In this document: one piece after another, positions 35,176 through 42,839 of the stretch
Position numbering within the stretch: the first letter of the stretch is position 1
How the letters are laid out: every line of letters begins with the position of its first letter
NCBI GenBank assembly: GCA_018712645.1
Contig: DVGO01000056.1
Location: 62,001 to 126,000, forward strand
Direction of reading: 5' to 3'
From: Candidatus Faecousia faecavium
Lineage (GTDB): Bacteria; Bacillota; Clostridia; Oscillospirales; Oscillospiraceae
Length of the DNA: 64,000 bases
Translations under genes and position numbers: made by a program
The notes under the pieces: generated by a model
The model's database searches: none
Told to the model about the DNA's origin: nothing
Seen by the model: the letters and a program-made list of their open reading frames with translations, nothing else

Positions 35176-36339
35176 TTACACCCCAAACAGAGCGGCTACG
35201 CCGGCTTCGTCCAGCTTGGAGCCAATGACACAGAGCTTGCCGGTCACGTCGGCGCTGCCGGTGCGGACATTATATTCCTCGGGAACATAGTCAAAGTGAA
35301 TCCAGCTGCCGTCCACAGCAGGCAGAATGCCCTTGGCCCGGAGGATCATGCCATACTTGCCGGAATCCAGTTCATGCAGTGCCTGCTCCACAGCTGCCTT
35401 GTCAAACTTTCTGGCAGTTTCCACACCCCAGGAGGTGAACACCTCGTCGGCATGGTGATGATGGTGGTGGTCATGGCATCCACAAGTACAGTGCTCGTCG
35501 TGGTCATGGTGATGCTCGTGATGGTGCTCGTGTTCCTCGTGATCGTGGCAGCCACAGGTGCAGTGCTCATCGTGGTCATGGTGATGCTCGTGATGGTGCT
35601 CATGTTCCTCATGATCGTGGCAGCCACAGGTGCAGTGCTCATCATGGTCATGATGATGTTCATGATCGTGGTGGTGATGGTGTTCGTGCTCCTCTTCTGC
35701 GGCAAGACGCTCCATCTCCAGCTGGGCCAGTTCTGCTGCCAGGCTGGCTTTGCCCTCCATGGCCTGGAGCAGCTGCTCGCCGGTCAGGTCATTCCAAGGC
35801 GTGGTGACGATGGTTGCCACGCTGTTGTGCTCCCGGAGCATGGCCACTGCAGCGTCCAGCTTGGCCTGGGGAATGGAATCGGTACGGGACAGAATAATGG
35901 TGGAAGCGGTCTCCACCTGGTTGTTGTAGAACTCGCCGAAGTTCTTCATATACACCTTGACCTTGCCTGCATCGGCAACCGCCACGGTGTAGCCCAGGGT
36001 GACCTGATCGTTGGTCACTTTGTTCACCGCGCCGATGACATCGGACAGCTTGCCCACACCGGAGGGCTCAATGAGAATCCGGTCGGGGTTATACTGCTCG
36101 ATGACCTGCTTCAGAGCCTTGCCGAAATCGCCCACCAAAGAGCAGCAGATGCAGCCGGAGTTCATCTCGGTAATGTTGATGCCCGCATCCTGAAGGAAAC
36201 CGCCGTCAATGCCGATTTCGCCGAACTCATTTTCAATCAGCACCAGCTTCTGTCCCTGGTAGCCTTCGGAAATCAGCTTTTTAATCAGCGTAGTCTTGCC
36301 AGCGCCCAGAAATCCGGAAAAAATATCAATTTTTGTCAT
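35176..36339 (-). CDS. COG0523/CobW-family GTPase metallochaperone with His-rich tract
   Basis: G3E GTPase of 387 residues. Walker A GFLGAGKTT is at 9-17, the metal-binding CxCC motif is C63-I-C65-C66, and the base-recognition region is SRTDS. A tract at about 215-298 is made of His, Asp, Glu and CTCGC repeats; the CobW C-terminal domain follows (FTSWGVETARKFD, LRAKGILPAVDGSW). Related proteins such as ZagA/YciC deliver zinc, cobalt or nickel under scarcity. Promoter with a palindrome over its -10 at 36368-36401, so repression by a metal sensor such as Zur is plausible but unproven. Confidence 0.9.
   Translation of the reverse strand: MTKIDIFSGFLGAGKTTLIKKLISEGYQGQKLVLIENEFGEIGIDGGFLQDAGINITEMNSGCICCSLVGDFGKALKQVIEQYNPDRILIEPSGVGKLSDVIGAVNKVTNDQVTLGYTVAVADAGKVKVYMKNFGEFYNNQVETASTIILSRTDSIPQAKLDAAVAMLREHNSVATIVTTPWNDLTGEQLLQAMEGKASLAAELAQLEMERLAAEEEHEHHHHHDHEHHHDHDEHCTCGCHDHEEHEHHHEHHHDHDEHCTCGCHDHEEHEHHHEHHHDHDEHCTCGCHDHHHHHHADEVFTSWGVETARKFDKAAVEQALHELDSGKYGMILRAKGILPAVDGSWIHFDYVPEEYNVRTGSADVTGKLCVIGSKLDEAGVAALFGV
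35465..35690 (-). repeat. 72-bp in-frame tandem repeat encoding a His/Cys-rich tract
   Basis: Units at 35489-35560 and 35561-35632 are nearly identical, with partial copies on both sides. Each encodes 24 residues with HHHDHDEHCTCGCHDHEEHE. Copy number probably varies by slippage. Confidence 0.92.
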
Positions 36340-36367
36340 AGTAACACCTTCTAAAAATATTCTCTGT

Positions 36368-36401
36368 GTGATATTATATCACTGGATGTCAACCATTACA
36401 A
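36368..36401 (-). promoter_or_regulatory. Promoter of the GTPase operon with overlapping palindrome
   Basis: Minus strand: -35 TTGTAA, 17-nt spacer, -10 TATAAT. The perfect palindrome GTGATAT-T-ATATCAC (36368-36382) covers the -10, so a bound repressor would block transcription. Confidence 0.7.
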
Positions 36402-36466
36402 GCAAGCAAAACACAACTTTTTGAAAACATTCCTGCCCCGGCCATGTCGGGGCACAAAAATCATCA

Positions 36467-36495
36467 TTGACAAAGGTTTCAAATATTACTATAAT
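36467..36495 (+). promoter_or_regulatory. Consensus sigma-A promoter for marR-degV
   Basis: -35 TTGACA, 17-nt spacer, -10 TATAAT, 38 bp ahead of the marR start. A GCCCCG/CGGGGC hairpin lies just upstream (36436-36452). Confidence 0.85.
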
Positions 36496-36532
36496 CAGGA
36501 ACGTTGTCTACTCAACATCTGGAGGTTCCATC

Positions 36533-37006
36533 ATGATCAGCAAATACGAACTTTTTTCCGCATCGGTGTCCTGCATGTACCACGATATTCAAAAAATCGA
36601 GCGGCTGGAGATGGCCAAGTACGGCTTGAAAGGTCCTCACGCCCAGTGCCTTCTGGCCATGAGCCGGCATCCTGCCGGAATCACTGCAGCACGGCTGTGC
36701 GAGATTTGTGAAAAGGACAAAGCCGCCATTTCCCGGATTTTGGCAGAACTGGAGCAGTCCGGGATGGTAGTGCGGGAAATGCCCAACGGTTCCAAATACC
36801 GGGCAATTCTGACCCTCACCGAGCAGGGAAAATCCGCTGCCGCCACCGTAAGCCACAAAGCCCAGCTGGCTGTGGAACAGGCAGGCGCGGGTTTGAACGA
36901 CGCCCAGCGGGAAGTTTTCTATCAGGTTCTGTCGCTGATTGCAGGGAATCTGCACACCATCTGCAAAGAAGGGATCAAGGCGGATTCTGCCGATTCCCAA
37001 GAATGA
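36533..37006 (+). CDS. MarR-family transcriptional regulator
   Basis: A 157-residue winged-helix regulator. Dimerisation helices at the ends flank the DNA-binding domain (residues about 45-105: ITAARLCEICEKDKAAISRI recognition region and the wing GSKYRAILTLTEQG). I start at ATG 36533, 7 nt after GGAGG. It is co-directional with and 19 bp upstream of a DegV gene, so it may regulate fatty-acid-related functions, but no ligand can be named. Confidence 0.9.
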   Translation: MISKYELFSASVSCMYHDIQKIERLEMAKYGLKGPHAQCLLAMSRHPAGITAARLCEICEKDKAAISRILAELEQSGMVVREMPNGSKYRAILTLTEQGKSAAATVSHKAQLAVEQAGAGLNDAQREVFYQVLSLIAGNLHTICKEGIKADSADSQE

Positions 37007-37025
37007 ACGAATACAAGGAGTTATT

Positions 37026-37877
37026 ATGAGCGTTAAGATTATTGTAGATTCCACTGCCGACCTCACCCCCGAGGTTGCCCAACAGGTCAAAACCGTCCCC
37101 CTGACCATCCACTTTGGAGAGAAACAGTATGTATCCGGAGTGGATATCGATTCCAAGAAGTTTTACGAAATGCTGGTGGAGAGCGACGTGCTTCCTACCA
37201 CCAGTCAGCCCACCCCCTATGCCTTCTCCCAGGTATTTCAGGAGGTCGTGGATGCCGGAGATACGGCGGTTTGCCTGACCGTGTCCTCCAAGCTTTCCGG
37301 TACTTACCAGAGCGCCAGCATTGCCGCGGAAGAGTTTCCCGGAAAGATTTTTGTAGTGGACACCCTGACCGTTGCCATCGGCGGAGGTATTCTGGCAGAG
37401 TATGCCCTGCAGCTGGCAAACTCCGGCATGGAAGCGGAGGAACTGGCCCAGGCGCTGCTGGCTCAGCGGCAGAAGGTCCGGGTACTGGCACTGGTGGACA
37501 CCCTGGAGTATCTGAAAAAAGGCGGCCGGATTTCCTCCACAGTGGCCTTTGCCGGCGGCCTTCTGAACATCAAGCCCGTTATTTCCGTCACCGATGGCGA
37601 AGTAAAGATGATGGGCAAGGCCAGAGGCTCCAAGCAGGGCAACAACCTGCTGGTTCAGGAAATCCAGAAATCCGGCGGCGTGGACTTTACCAAGCCTCTG
37701 ATGCTGGGTTATACCGGTCTGAGCGATGCACTGCTGCAAAAATATATCGCTGACAGCGCCGCGCTGTGGGAAGGACAGGTGCAAACCCTTCCCGTGAGCA
37801 TCGTCAGCAGCGTGGTGGGCACCCATGTTGGTCCCGGCGCCGTGGCTGTGGCATTTTTTGCCCGGAACGCAGGATGA
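37026..37877 (+). CDS. DegV family fatty-acid-binding protein
   Basis: A 283-residue protein of the DegV/FakB fold, which carries fatty acids for the FakA kinase in Firmicutes. Family blocks: VKIIVDSTADLTPEV at the N-terminus, PTTSQPTPYAF near 60, LSGTYQSA near 95, and GLLNIKPVISVTDGEV with RGSKQ in the C-terminal half. RBS AAGGAG precedes ATG 37026. Second gene after the MarR regulator. No FakA-like kinase is visible nearby. Confidence 0.92.
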   Translation: MSVKIIVDSTADLTPEVAQQVKTVPLTIHFGEKQYVSGVDIDSKKFYEMLVESDVLPTTSQPTPYAFSQVFQEVVDAGDTAVCLTVSSKLSGTYQSASIAAEEFPGKIFVVDTLTVAIGGGILAEYALQLANSGMEAEELAQALLAQRQKVRVLALVDTLEYLKKGGRISSTVAFAGGLLNIKPVISVTDGEVKMMGKARGSKQGNNLLVQEIQKSGGVDFTKPLMLGYTGLSDALLQKYIADSAALWEGQVQTLPVSIVSSVVGTHVGPGAVAVAFFARNAG

Positions 37878-37996
37878 TTCCGGAAAGTTCCTGTTTCCGC
37901 CCCTATCCAATATTTCCCAGGGAAGAAAATGCCTTCCTTCAAAAATTGTGGAAATTGACAATTCTTTGTTTTTCTTTCGCTTTTACAAAAAAAATA

Positions 37997-38025
37997 TTGA
38001 AAATCCGCCGCAGCTGCGGTATAAC
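37997..38025 (+). promoter_or_regulatory. Sigma-A-type promoter for the CofE-like gene
   Basis: -35 TTGAAA, 17-nt spacer, -10 TATAAC, leader of about 55 nt. Confidence 0.7.
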
Positions 38026-38084
38026 TATTATGTTGATTCTATTCCGGTTTTGGTGCTCCAAGCCGGAGAAATGAGGTTGCAAAC

Positions 38085-39278
38085 ATGGAAAGAAAAGTCG
38101 GAACCGTATCCAGAGGCGTCCGCTGCCCCATCATCCGCGAGGGCGACGACCTGGCGAATATCGTCGTTGACAGCGTCCTGGCTGCTGCCGAAAGTGAAGG
38201 TTATGAAATGCGCAACCGGGATGTGGTTGCCGTTACTGAGTCCGTGGTAGCCCGTGCCCAGGGCAACTACGCATCCGTTGATGCCATTGCCACCGACATC
38301 CGTGCCAAGCTGGGCGGCGGAACCATTGGTGTAATTTTCCCCATCCTCTCCCGGAACCGCTTCGCCATCTGCCTGCGGGGCATTGCCCGTGGTGCCAAGA
38401 AGATTGTGCTGATGCTGAGCTATCCTTCCGATGAAGTCGGCAATGAGCTGGTTTCTCTGGACAAGCTGGATGAGGCAAAGATCAATCCCTACTCCGATGT
38501 GCTGACCCTGGAGCGTTATCGTCAGCTCTTCGGCGAGAACCTGCACCCCTTCACCCTGGTGGACTATGTGCAGTACTACTCCGACCTGATTCAGGAGGAA
38601 GGCTGCCAGGTAGAGGTAATCTTCGCCAACGATCCCCGGGTGATCCTGAACTACACCAAGAACGTGCTGACCTGCGACATCCACACCCGTGCCCGCACCA
38701 AGCGGCTGCTGATTGGCGCCGGTGCCGAGAAGGTCTGCGGTCTGGACGATATCCTCACCGCTCCCGTGGACGGCAGCGGCTGCAATGAAAAGTACGGTCT
38801 GCTGGGCTCCAACAAGTCCACCGAAGACAAGGTCAAGCTCTTCCCCCGGGAGTGCACCGGCCTGGTCAAGGATATCCAGGCCAAGTTCCTGGAAAAGACC
38901 GGCAAGCTGGTGGAAGTTATGGTCTATGGCGACGGTGCCTTCAAGGACCCCGTTGGCAAGATCTGGGAGCTGGCTGACCCCGTGGTTTCCCCTGCCTACA
39001 CCTCCGGTTTGGAAGGAACTCCCAATGAGCTGAAGCTGAAGTATCTGGCAGACAACGACTTTGCCGGTCTGTCCGGTGAGGATCTGAAGGCTGCCATCGA
39101 GGGCGCCATCCGTCAGAAGGACAGCAACCTGGCCGGCTCCATGGCCTCCCAGGGCACTACCCCCCGCCGCCTGACCGACCTGATCGGCTCTCTGTGCGAC
39201 CTGACCTCCGGCTCCGGTGACAAGGGTACTCCCATCATCCACATTCAGGGTTACTTCGATAACTATACCAACGACTAA
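38085..39278 (+). CDS. CofE-like gamma-glutamyl ligase family protein
   Basis: A 397-residue protein related to coenzyme F420-0:gamma-L-glutamate ligase (CofE/FbiB N-terminal family). The N-terminal half has GTVSRGVRCPIIREGDDLAN and NRDVVAVTESVVARAQGNY; GAGAEKVCGLDDIL and YGDGAFKDPVGKIWELADP are in the second half. Clostridia of this type are not known to make F420, so the enzyme probably conjugates glutamate to another acceptor. Monocistronic, with own promoter and terminator; codon usage is strongly biased (high expression). Confidence 0.8.
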   Translation: MERKVGTVSRGVRCPIIREGDDLANIVVDSVLAAAESEGYEMRNRDVVAVTESVVARAQGNYASVDAIATDIRAKLGGGTIGVIFPILSRNRFAICLRGIARGAKKIVLMLSYPSDEVGNELVSLDKLDEAKINPYSDVLTLERYRQLFGENLHPFTLVDYVQYYSDLIQEEGCQVEVIFANDPRVILNYTKNVLTCDIHTRARTKRLLIGAGAEKVCGLDDILTAPVDGSGCNEKYGLLGSNKSTEDKVKLFPRECTGLVKDIQAKFLEKTGKLVEVMVYGDGAFKDPVGKIWELADPVVSPAYTSGLEGTPNELKLKYLADNDFAGLSGEDLKAAIEGAIRQKDSNLAGSMASQGTTPRRLTDLIGSLCDLTSGSGDKGTPIIHIQGYFDNYTND

Positions 39279-39293
39279 TTTGTCCTGCTTTTT

Positions 39294-39325
39294 CAGCGGC
39301 GTGGAAAACCACGCCGCTGTTTTTT
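39294..39325 (+). terminator. Intrinsic terminator after the CofE-like gene
   Basis: 11-bp stem CAGCGGCGTGG/CCACGCCGCTG, loop AAAA, followed by TTTTTT. Confidence 0.92.
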
Positions 39326-39364
39326 GCGGCAGTTGTAAACATTTTGGGTCACAGAAAATAGTAT

Positions 39365-39393
39365 TTGCAAATGAGTCCTATTTACGTTATAAT
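39365..39393 (+). promoter_or_regulatory. Sigma-A promoter for ccdA-tlpA
   Basis: -35 TTGCAA, 17-nt spacer, -10 TATAAT, 27 bp before the ccdA ATG. Confidence 0.78.
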
Positions 39394-39419
39394 GAGAAAA
39401 AATCATAAGGAGGGACATT

Positions 39420-40082
39420 ATGCAATATCTGATTTCCTTCTTGGAAGGAATCATCACCTTTATCTCCCCTTGTCTGCTGCCCATGCTGCCCATTTACATT
39501 TCTTACTTTGCCGGAGGCGGTCAGCGCAGTACCCGGAAAACCCTGACCTGTGTGGTAGGATTTGTTCTGGGCTTTACGCTGGTGTTCACCGCCATGGGTG
39601 CCCTGGCCGGTACGGTTGGCAGTTTTCTGACCCGGTATCAAACCTGGGTTAACCTGGTTTGCGGAGCTGTGGTCATTTTGTTTGGCCTGAACTATATGGG
39701 GCTGCTGAAATGGAACCTGTTCCGGGGCGGCAGCCATGGCGGTGTCAAGGAAGACATGGGATTTTTCTCTGCTTTCCTGTTCGGCGTGATTTTCTCTGTG
39801 GGCTGGACGCCCTGTGTGGGTGTGTTCCTTGGCTCTGCCCTGATGCTGGCCTCCCAGCAGGGACATGTGCTGGAAGGCATGACCATGCTGCTGTGCTACT
39901 CTCTGGGACTGGGAATCCCCTTCCTGCTCAGCGCCGTGCTGATTGACAAGCTGAAATCCGCCTTCACTTGGATTAAATCCCATTACGGCATCATCAACCG
40001 GGTCTGCGGCGGGCTGCTGGTTGTGGTGGGCGTGCTGATGGCCACCGGCATGCTGGGACGATTCCTGCGGATTCTGCAATAA
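39420..40082 (+). CDS. ccdA: CcdA-type thiol:disulfide transmembrane reductant carrier
   Basis: Six-helix membrane protein of the CcdA/DsbD-beta family that passes electrons from cytoplasmic thioredoxin to extracytoplasmic thioredoxin-like proteins. The two redox cysteines are C18 in ISPCLLP and C131 in WTPCVGV, each at a membrane helix with the family proline. The protein is 220 residues. RBS AAGGAGG. It is followed 18 bp later by a membrane-anchored TlpA-like protein, its likely electron acceptor. Confidence 0.93.
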   Translation: MQYLISFLEGIITFISPCLLPMLPIYISYFAGGGQRSTRKTLTCVVGFVLGFTLVFTAMGALAGTVGSFLTRYQTWVNLVCGAVVILFGLNYMGLLKWNLFRGGSHGGVKEDMGFFSAFLFGVIFSVGWTPCVGVFLGSALMLASQQGHVLEGMTMLLCYSLGLGIPFLLSAVLIDKLKSAFTWIKSHYGIINRVCGGLLVVVGVLMATGMLGRFLRILQ

Positions 40083-40100
40083 CCGACAATGGAGGACTCT

Positions 40101-40691
40101 ATGGAAAAGACTTACAAACTATTAAAGCTGCTTGCTTTGGTACTGGCCTTTGCCGTGGTCATTGCCGGCGCCTACCTGCTGTATAACCAGCTCAGTGGAG
40201 AAGTTTCCCTGGGCGGCTTGGCTTCCGCTCCCCAGTCTACCCAATCTTCCGGGGACGAGACAGAGCCCGCACCGCAGCTGGCCCCGGATTTTACGGTTTA
40301 CGATAAGGACAACAATCCGGTGAAGCTGTCGGACTTCCAGGGAAAACCGGTGATTCTGAACTTCTGGGCCAGCTGGTGCGGGCCTTGCGTCAGCGAGATG
40401 CCGGAATTCCAGAATTTCTATGACCAGTATGGGGAAGACATTCACTTTGTGCTGGTCAACCTCACTGACGGCTCCCAGGAGACAGTGGAAACGGCCTCCA
40501 AATTTGTGTCCGACCAGGGCTATACCTTCCCCATTTATTTTGACAAGGATTTGGATGCCGCTGCCGCCTATGGCGTCAATGCGGTGCCGGTCACCTACTT
40601 CCTGGATGCCGAGGGCTATCTGGTGGTCTGGGCCCAGGGCGCGCTGACTGCGGACATGCTCCAGCAGGGCGTGGACAAACTGCTGAACTGA
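40101..40691 (+). CDS. Membrane-anchored TlpA/ResA-like thioredoxin
   Basis: A 196-residue extracytoplasmic thioredoxin-like protein. One N-terminal membrane anchor (residues about 8-28), a Ser/Thr/Gly/Pro linker, then the TlpA/AhpC-TSA fold with the active site FWASWCGPC (C93, C96) and the cis-Pro segment AVPVTYF. Start ATG 40101 has GGAGG upstream. It should receive electrons from CcdA; with no cytochrome c maturation genes nearby, it may act in general disulfide reduction. A strong terminator follows. Confidence 0.93.
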   Translation: MEKTYKLLKLLALVLAFAVVIAGAYLLYNQLSGEVSLGGLASAPQSTQSSGDETEPAPQLAPDFTVYDKDNNPVKLSDFQGKPVILNFWASWCGPCVSEMPEFQNFYDQYGEDIHFVLVNLTDGSQETVETASKFVSDQGYTFPIYFDKDLDAAAAYGVNAVPVTYFLDAEGYLVVWAQGALTADMLQQGVDKLLN

Positions 40692-40705
40692 ATCATAATG
40701 GACCG

Positions 40706-40741
40706 TGCTGCCTCTGGACAATCCAGAGGCAGCATTTTTTT
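40706..40741 (+). terminator. Intrinsic terminator after ccdA-tlpA
   Basis: 13-bp stem TGCTGCCTCTGGA/TCCAGAGGCAGCA, loop CAA, then seven T. Confidence 0.95.
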
Positions 40742-40761
40742 GAAAATTTTGTCGCAGACTA

Positions 40762-40814
40762 TTGACAACTGCTCATCGTTGTGTTACTGTATTAGTGTAG
40801 TAATACAGTAACAC
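40762..40814 (+). promoter_or_regulatory. Promoter with a 14-bp inverted-repeat operator for the GntR/ABC operon
   Basis: -35 TTGACA (40762-40767), 17-nt spacer, -10 TACTGT (40785-40790). The perfect inverted repeat GTGTTACTGTATTA/TAATACAGTAACAC (40781-40794 and 40801-40814, 6-bp gap) covers the -10 and start site, as expected for YtrA-type GntR autorepression. Confidence 0.85.
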
Positions 40815-40828
40815 AAGAGGAGGTGCCT

Positions 40829-41203
40829 ATGAACTGGAAATTTACCGGAGAACGTCCGGTGTATCAGCAAATCATGGCAACCATTCGGGGCGCCATTCTA
40901 ACAGGAGAATGGTCCCCCGGGCAGAAAATCCCTTCCGTCCGGGATCTGGCAGCCCAGGCTCAGGTGAATCCCAACACCGTACAGCGTGCGCTGACAGAAC
41001 TGGAACGGGAAGGACTTCTGGTCAGCGGCGGCACCAATGGCCGCACCGTTACCCAGGAACAAAGCGTCCTGTCCGCCATGCGGGACGAAGAACTGCAGGA
41101 ACTGGCCCGGGAATGCCTTGAGAAATTCCGAGTCTTTGGCCTGACACCGGAGCAGGCAGCAAATCTATTGCTGTCCTTTGCCGAAAAAAAGGAGGAATCA
41201 TAA
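40829..41203 (+). CDS. GntR-family regulator, YtrA subfamily
   Basis: A 124-residue repressor with an N-terminal winged helix (PVYQQIMATIRGAIL, SVRDLAAQAQVNPNTVQRAL) and a short C-terminal dimerisation tail, as in the YtrA subgroup. These regulators control adjacent ABC transporter genes. The start is ATG 40829 behind AGGAGG. The ABC ATPase gene starts 2 bp after its stop. The inverted repeat across the promoter is the likely operator. Confidence 0.92.
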   Translation: MNWKFTGERPVYQQIMATIRGAILTGEWSPGQKIPSVRDLAAQAQVNPNTVQRALTELEREGLLVSGGTNGRTVTQEQSVLSAMRDEELQELARECLEKFRVFGLTPEQAANLLLSFAEKKEES

Positions 41204-41204
41204 C

Positions 41205-41918
41205 GTGCAGACATACGCACTGCAAACCACCGGTCTGACCATGCGCTATCACCATACCCTGGCGCTGGACGGTGTAAACCTGCAACTGCCCCAGGGAAAA
41301 ATTGTGGGCCTGCTTGGCCCCAACGGCAGCGGCAAAACCACCCTGATTAAGCTGACCGCAGGATTGCTCACCCCCACATCCGGCAGCGTTCGGGTCTGCG
41401 GAGAACCGGTGGGAGCGGGAACAAAATCCTTGGTTTCCTACCTGCCCGACCGCCCCTACTTCAGCAAACAGCGGAAAATCCAGGAACTGCTGGACTTTTT
41501 CCAAGACTTTTACGCAGACTTTGACCGGCAGCGTGCAGAGCAGATGCTCCACGCCCTGGGCATCGCCCTGGATATTCGGTTCCGCACCCTGTCCAAGGGC
41601 AACCAGGAAAAGGTACAGCTGGTGCTGGTGATGTCCCGGCGGGCAAAACTGTACCTGCTGGATGAACCCATCGGCGGCGTGGACCCGGCAGCCCGGGACT
41701 ATGTGCTCAATACCATCATCACCAACTATGATCCTACCGCCACCGTGCTGATCTCCACCCACCTGATTGCGGATGTGGAGCGGATTCTGGACGAATTTGT
41801 TTTTCTGAATCAGGGCAAGGTGGTCCGTTACGGCAATGCCGACGAAACCAGGGAAGAAACCGGAAAGTCCCTGGATGAACTGTTCCGGGAGGTGTTCAAA
41901 TGTTTGCCAAACTGCTGA
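41205..41918 (+). CDS. ABC transporter ATP-binding protein
   Basis: ATPase of a YtrB-like ABC-2 exporter. Walker A GPNGSGKTT at 38-46, signature LSKGNQEKV near 130 (slightly divergent), Walker B LYLLDEPIGGVD near 155 and the H-loop STHL. The start is probably GTG 41205, 9 nt after GGAGG; upstream in-frame residues overlap the regulator gene. The protein is 237 residues. It overlaps the permease gene by 19 bp. The substrate is unknown; YtrA-linked systems often respond to cell-wall antibiotics. Confidence 0.9.
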   Translation: MQTYALQTTGLTMRYHHTLALDGVNLQLPQGKIVGLLGPNGSGKTTLIKLTAGLLTPTSGSVRVCGEPVGAGTKSLVSYLPDRPYFSKQRKIQELLDFFQDFYADFDRQRAEQMLHALGIALDIRFRTLSKGNQEKVQLVLVMSRRAKLYLLDEPIGGVDPAARDYVLNTIITNYDPTATVLISTHLIADVERILDEFVFLNQGKVVRYGNADETREETGKSLDELFREVFKCLPNC

Positions 41919-42724
41919 AACATGAATGGCGGGCTACCCGGGGTGTGCTGGGACTGCTGTGCCTGATTAGTCTGAGTGCCGCACTGCTGGGCGGCGGCGC
42001 CATGCGTTACCTGGTATCATTCAGCAACCAGGAAAACCAGGCTGGATTGGGAGTCGTACTGTGTGTACTGTCCATGATTGCGGCCATTGTGGGAATTTTC
42101 ATCTGCGCAACAGGTATTGAATTTTTCACAATCTGGCGGTTCTATAAGAGCCGGTTCACTGACGAAGGTTACCTGACCTTCACCCTGCCGGTCACCACCC
42201 ACCAGGTTCTGCTGTCCAGCCTGGTAATCAACCTGATTGGCGCCGCCGTTGCCATTGCAGCGCTGGCAGTTAGCTTCACCGTTTTTGGCATCGTCGGCTT
42301 CTCCGCCCTGGAAGGACTTTTCCCCATGCTGTGGGATATGATGCCCAGCATTTGGGAGAAGCTGAAGCTGCTGCTTGAGCAAGAAGAGCTCCGGTATGTG
42401 TGGATGTTCCTTGCCAATGCGCTGATCGGTATGCTCTGCGAGATTGTGGTGGTGATGCTCTCTGTGACCATCGGTTCCATCATTGCCCAAAAGCATAAGA
42501 TTCTGGCTGCCATCGGTGTTTACTACGGCATCCATGTGGGCATTTCTCTGGTCAGCGGTACCATTGGAATCCTGGGTAATCTGCCTGCCATGACCAGCAG
42601 CGCAAATCCATACGGCGTTTTCTCCAATCTGCTCGTCTCTCAGATGGTGCTGTTCCTGGTTATTGGCGTGGTAAGTTACATTTTGATGTATCACTTCGTC
42701 AATCGGAAACTGAATCTGAATTGA
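41900..42724 (+). CDS. ABC transporter permease
   Basis: Membrane component for the preceding ATPase, 274 residues with six hydrophobic segments (residues about 15-38, 50-73, 105-130, 170-195, 203-225 and 245-267). It begins FAKLLKHEWRATRGVLG, typical of ABC-2 type permeases whose N-terminus contacts the ATPase. It overlaps the ATPase gene by 19 bp, indicating coupling. No extracellular substrate domain. Confidence 0.88.
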   Translation: MFAKLLKHEWRATRGVLGLLCLISLSAALLGGGAMRYLVSFSNQENQAGLGVVLCVLSMIAAIVGIFICATGIEFFTIWRFYKSRFTDEGYLTFTLPVTTHQVLLSSLVINLIGAAVAIAALAVSFTVFGIVGFSALEGLFPMLWDMMPSIWEKLKLLLEQEELRYVWMFLANALIGMLCEIVVVMLSVTIGSIIAQKHKILAAIGVYYGIHVGISLVSGTIGILGNLPAMTSSANPYGVFSNLLVSQMVLFLVIGVVSYILMYHFVNRKLNLN

Positions 42725-42729
42725 CTGTC

Positions 42730-42759
42730 CCGGCTCCTGGATTCAGGAGCCGGTTTTTT
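42730..42759 (+). terminator. Intrinsic terminator after the GntR/ABC operon
   Basis: Stem CCGGCTCCTG/CAGGAGCCGG, 4-nt loop, TTTTTT. Confidence 0.92.
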
Positions 42760-42839
42760 CTGGAATGATGAGAAAAGCGCTTCCCTTCCGCCGTCTATTG
42801 CGGTATAATGAAGAAAGAATCAGAAAGGTGGGAGAATCT

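Noticed and set aside
35465..35690. Regular direct repeats that could be taken for a CRISPR array
   Set aside because: The repeat unit is contiguous at 72 bp, has no spacers, stays in frame and codes for a His/Cys-rich tract of the GTPase.
36436..36452. GCCCCG/CGGGGC hairpin between the GTPase and marR promoters as a terminator
   Set aside because: It is not downstream of a gene on either strand; a T-stretch is seen only on the minus strand on its wrong side.
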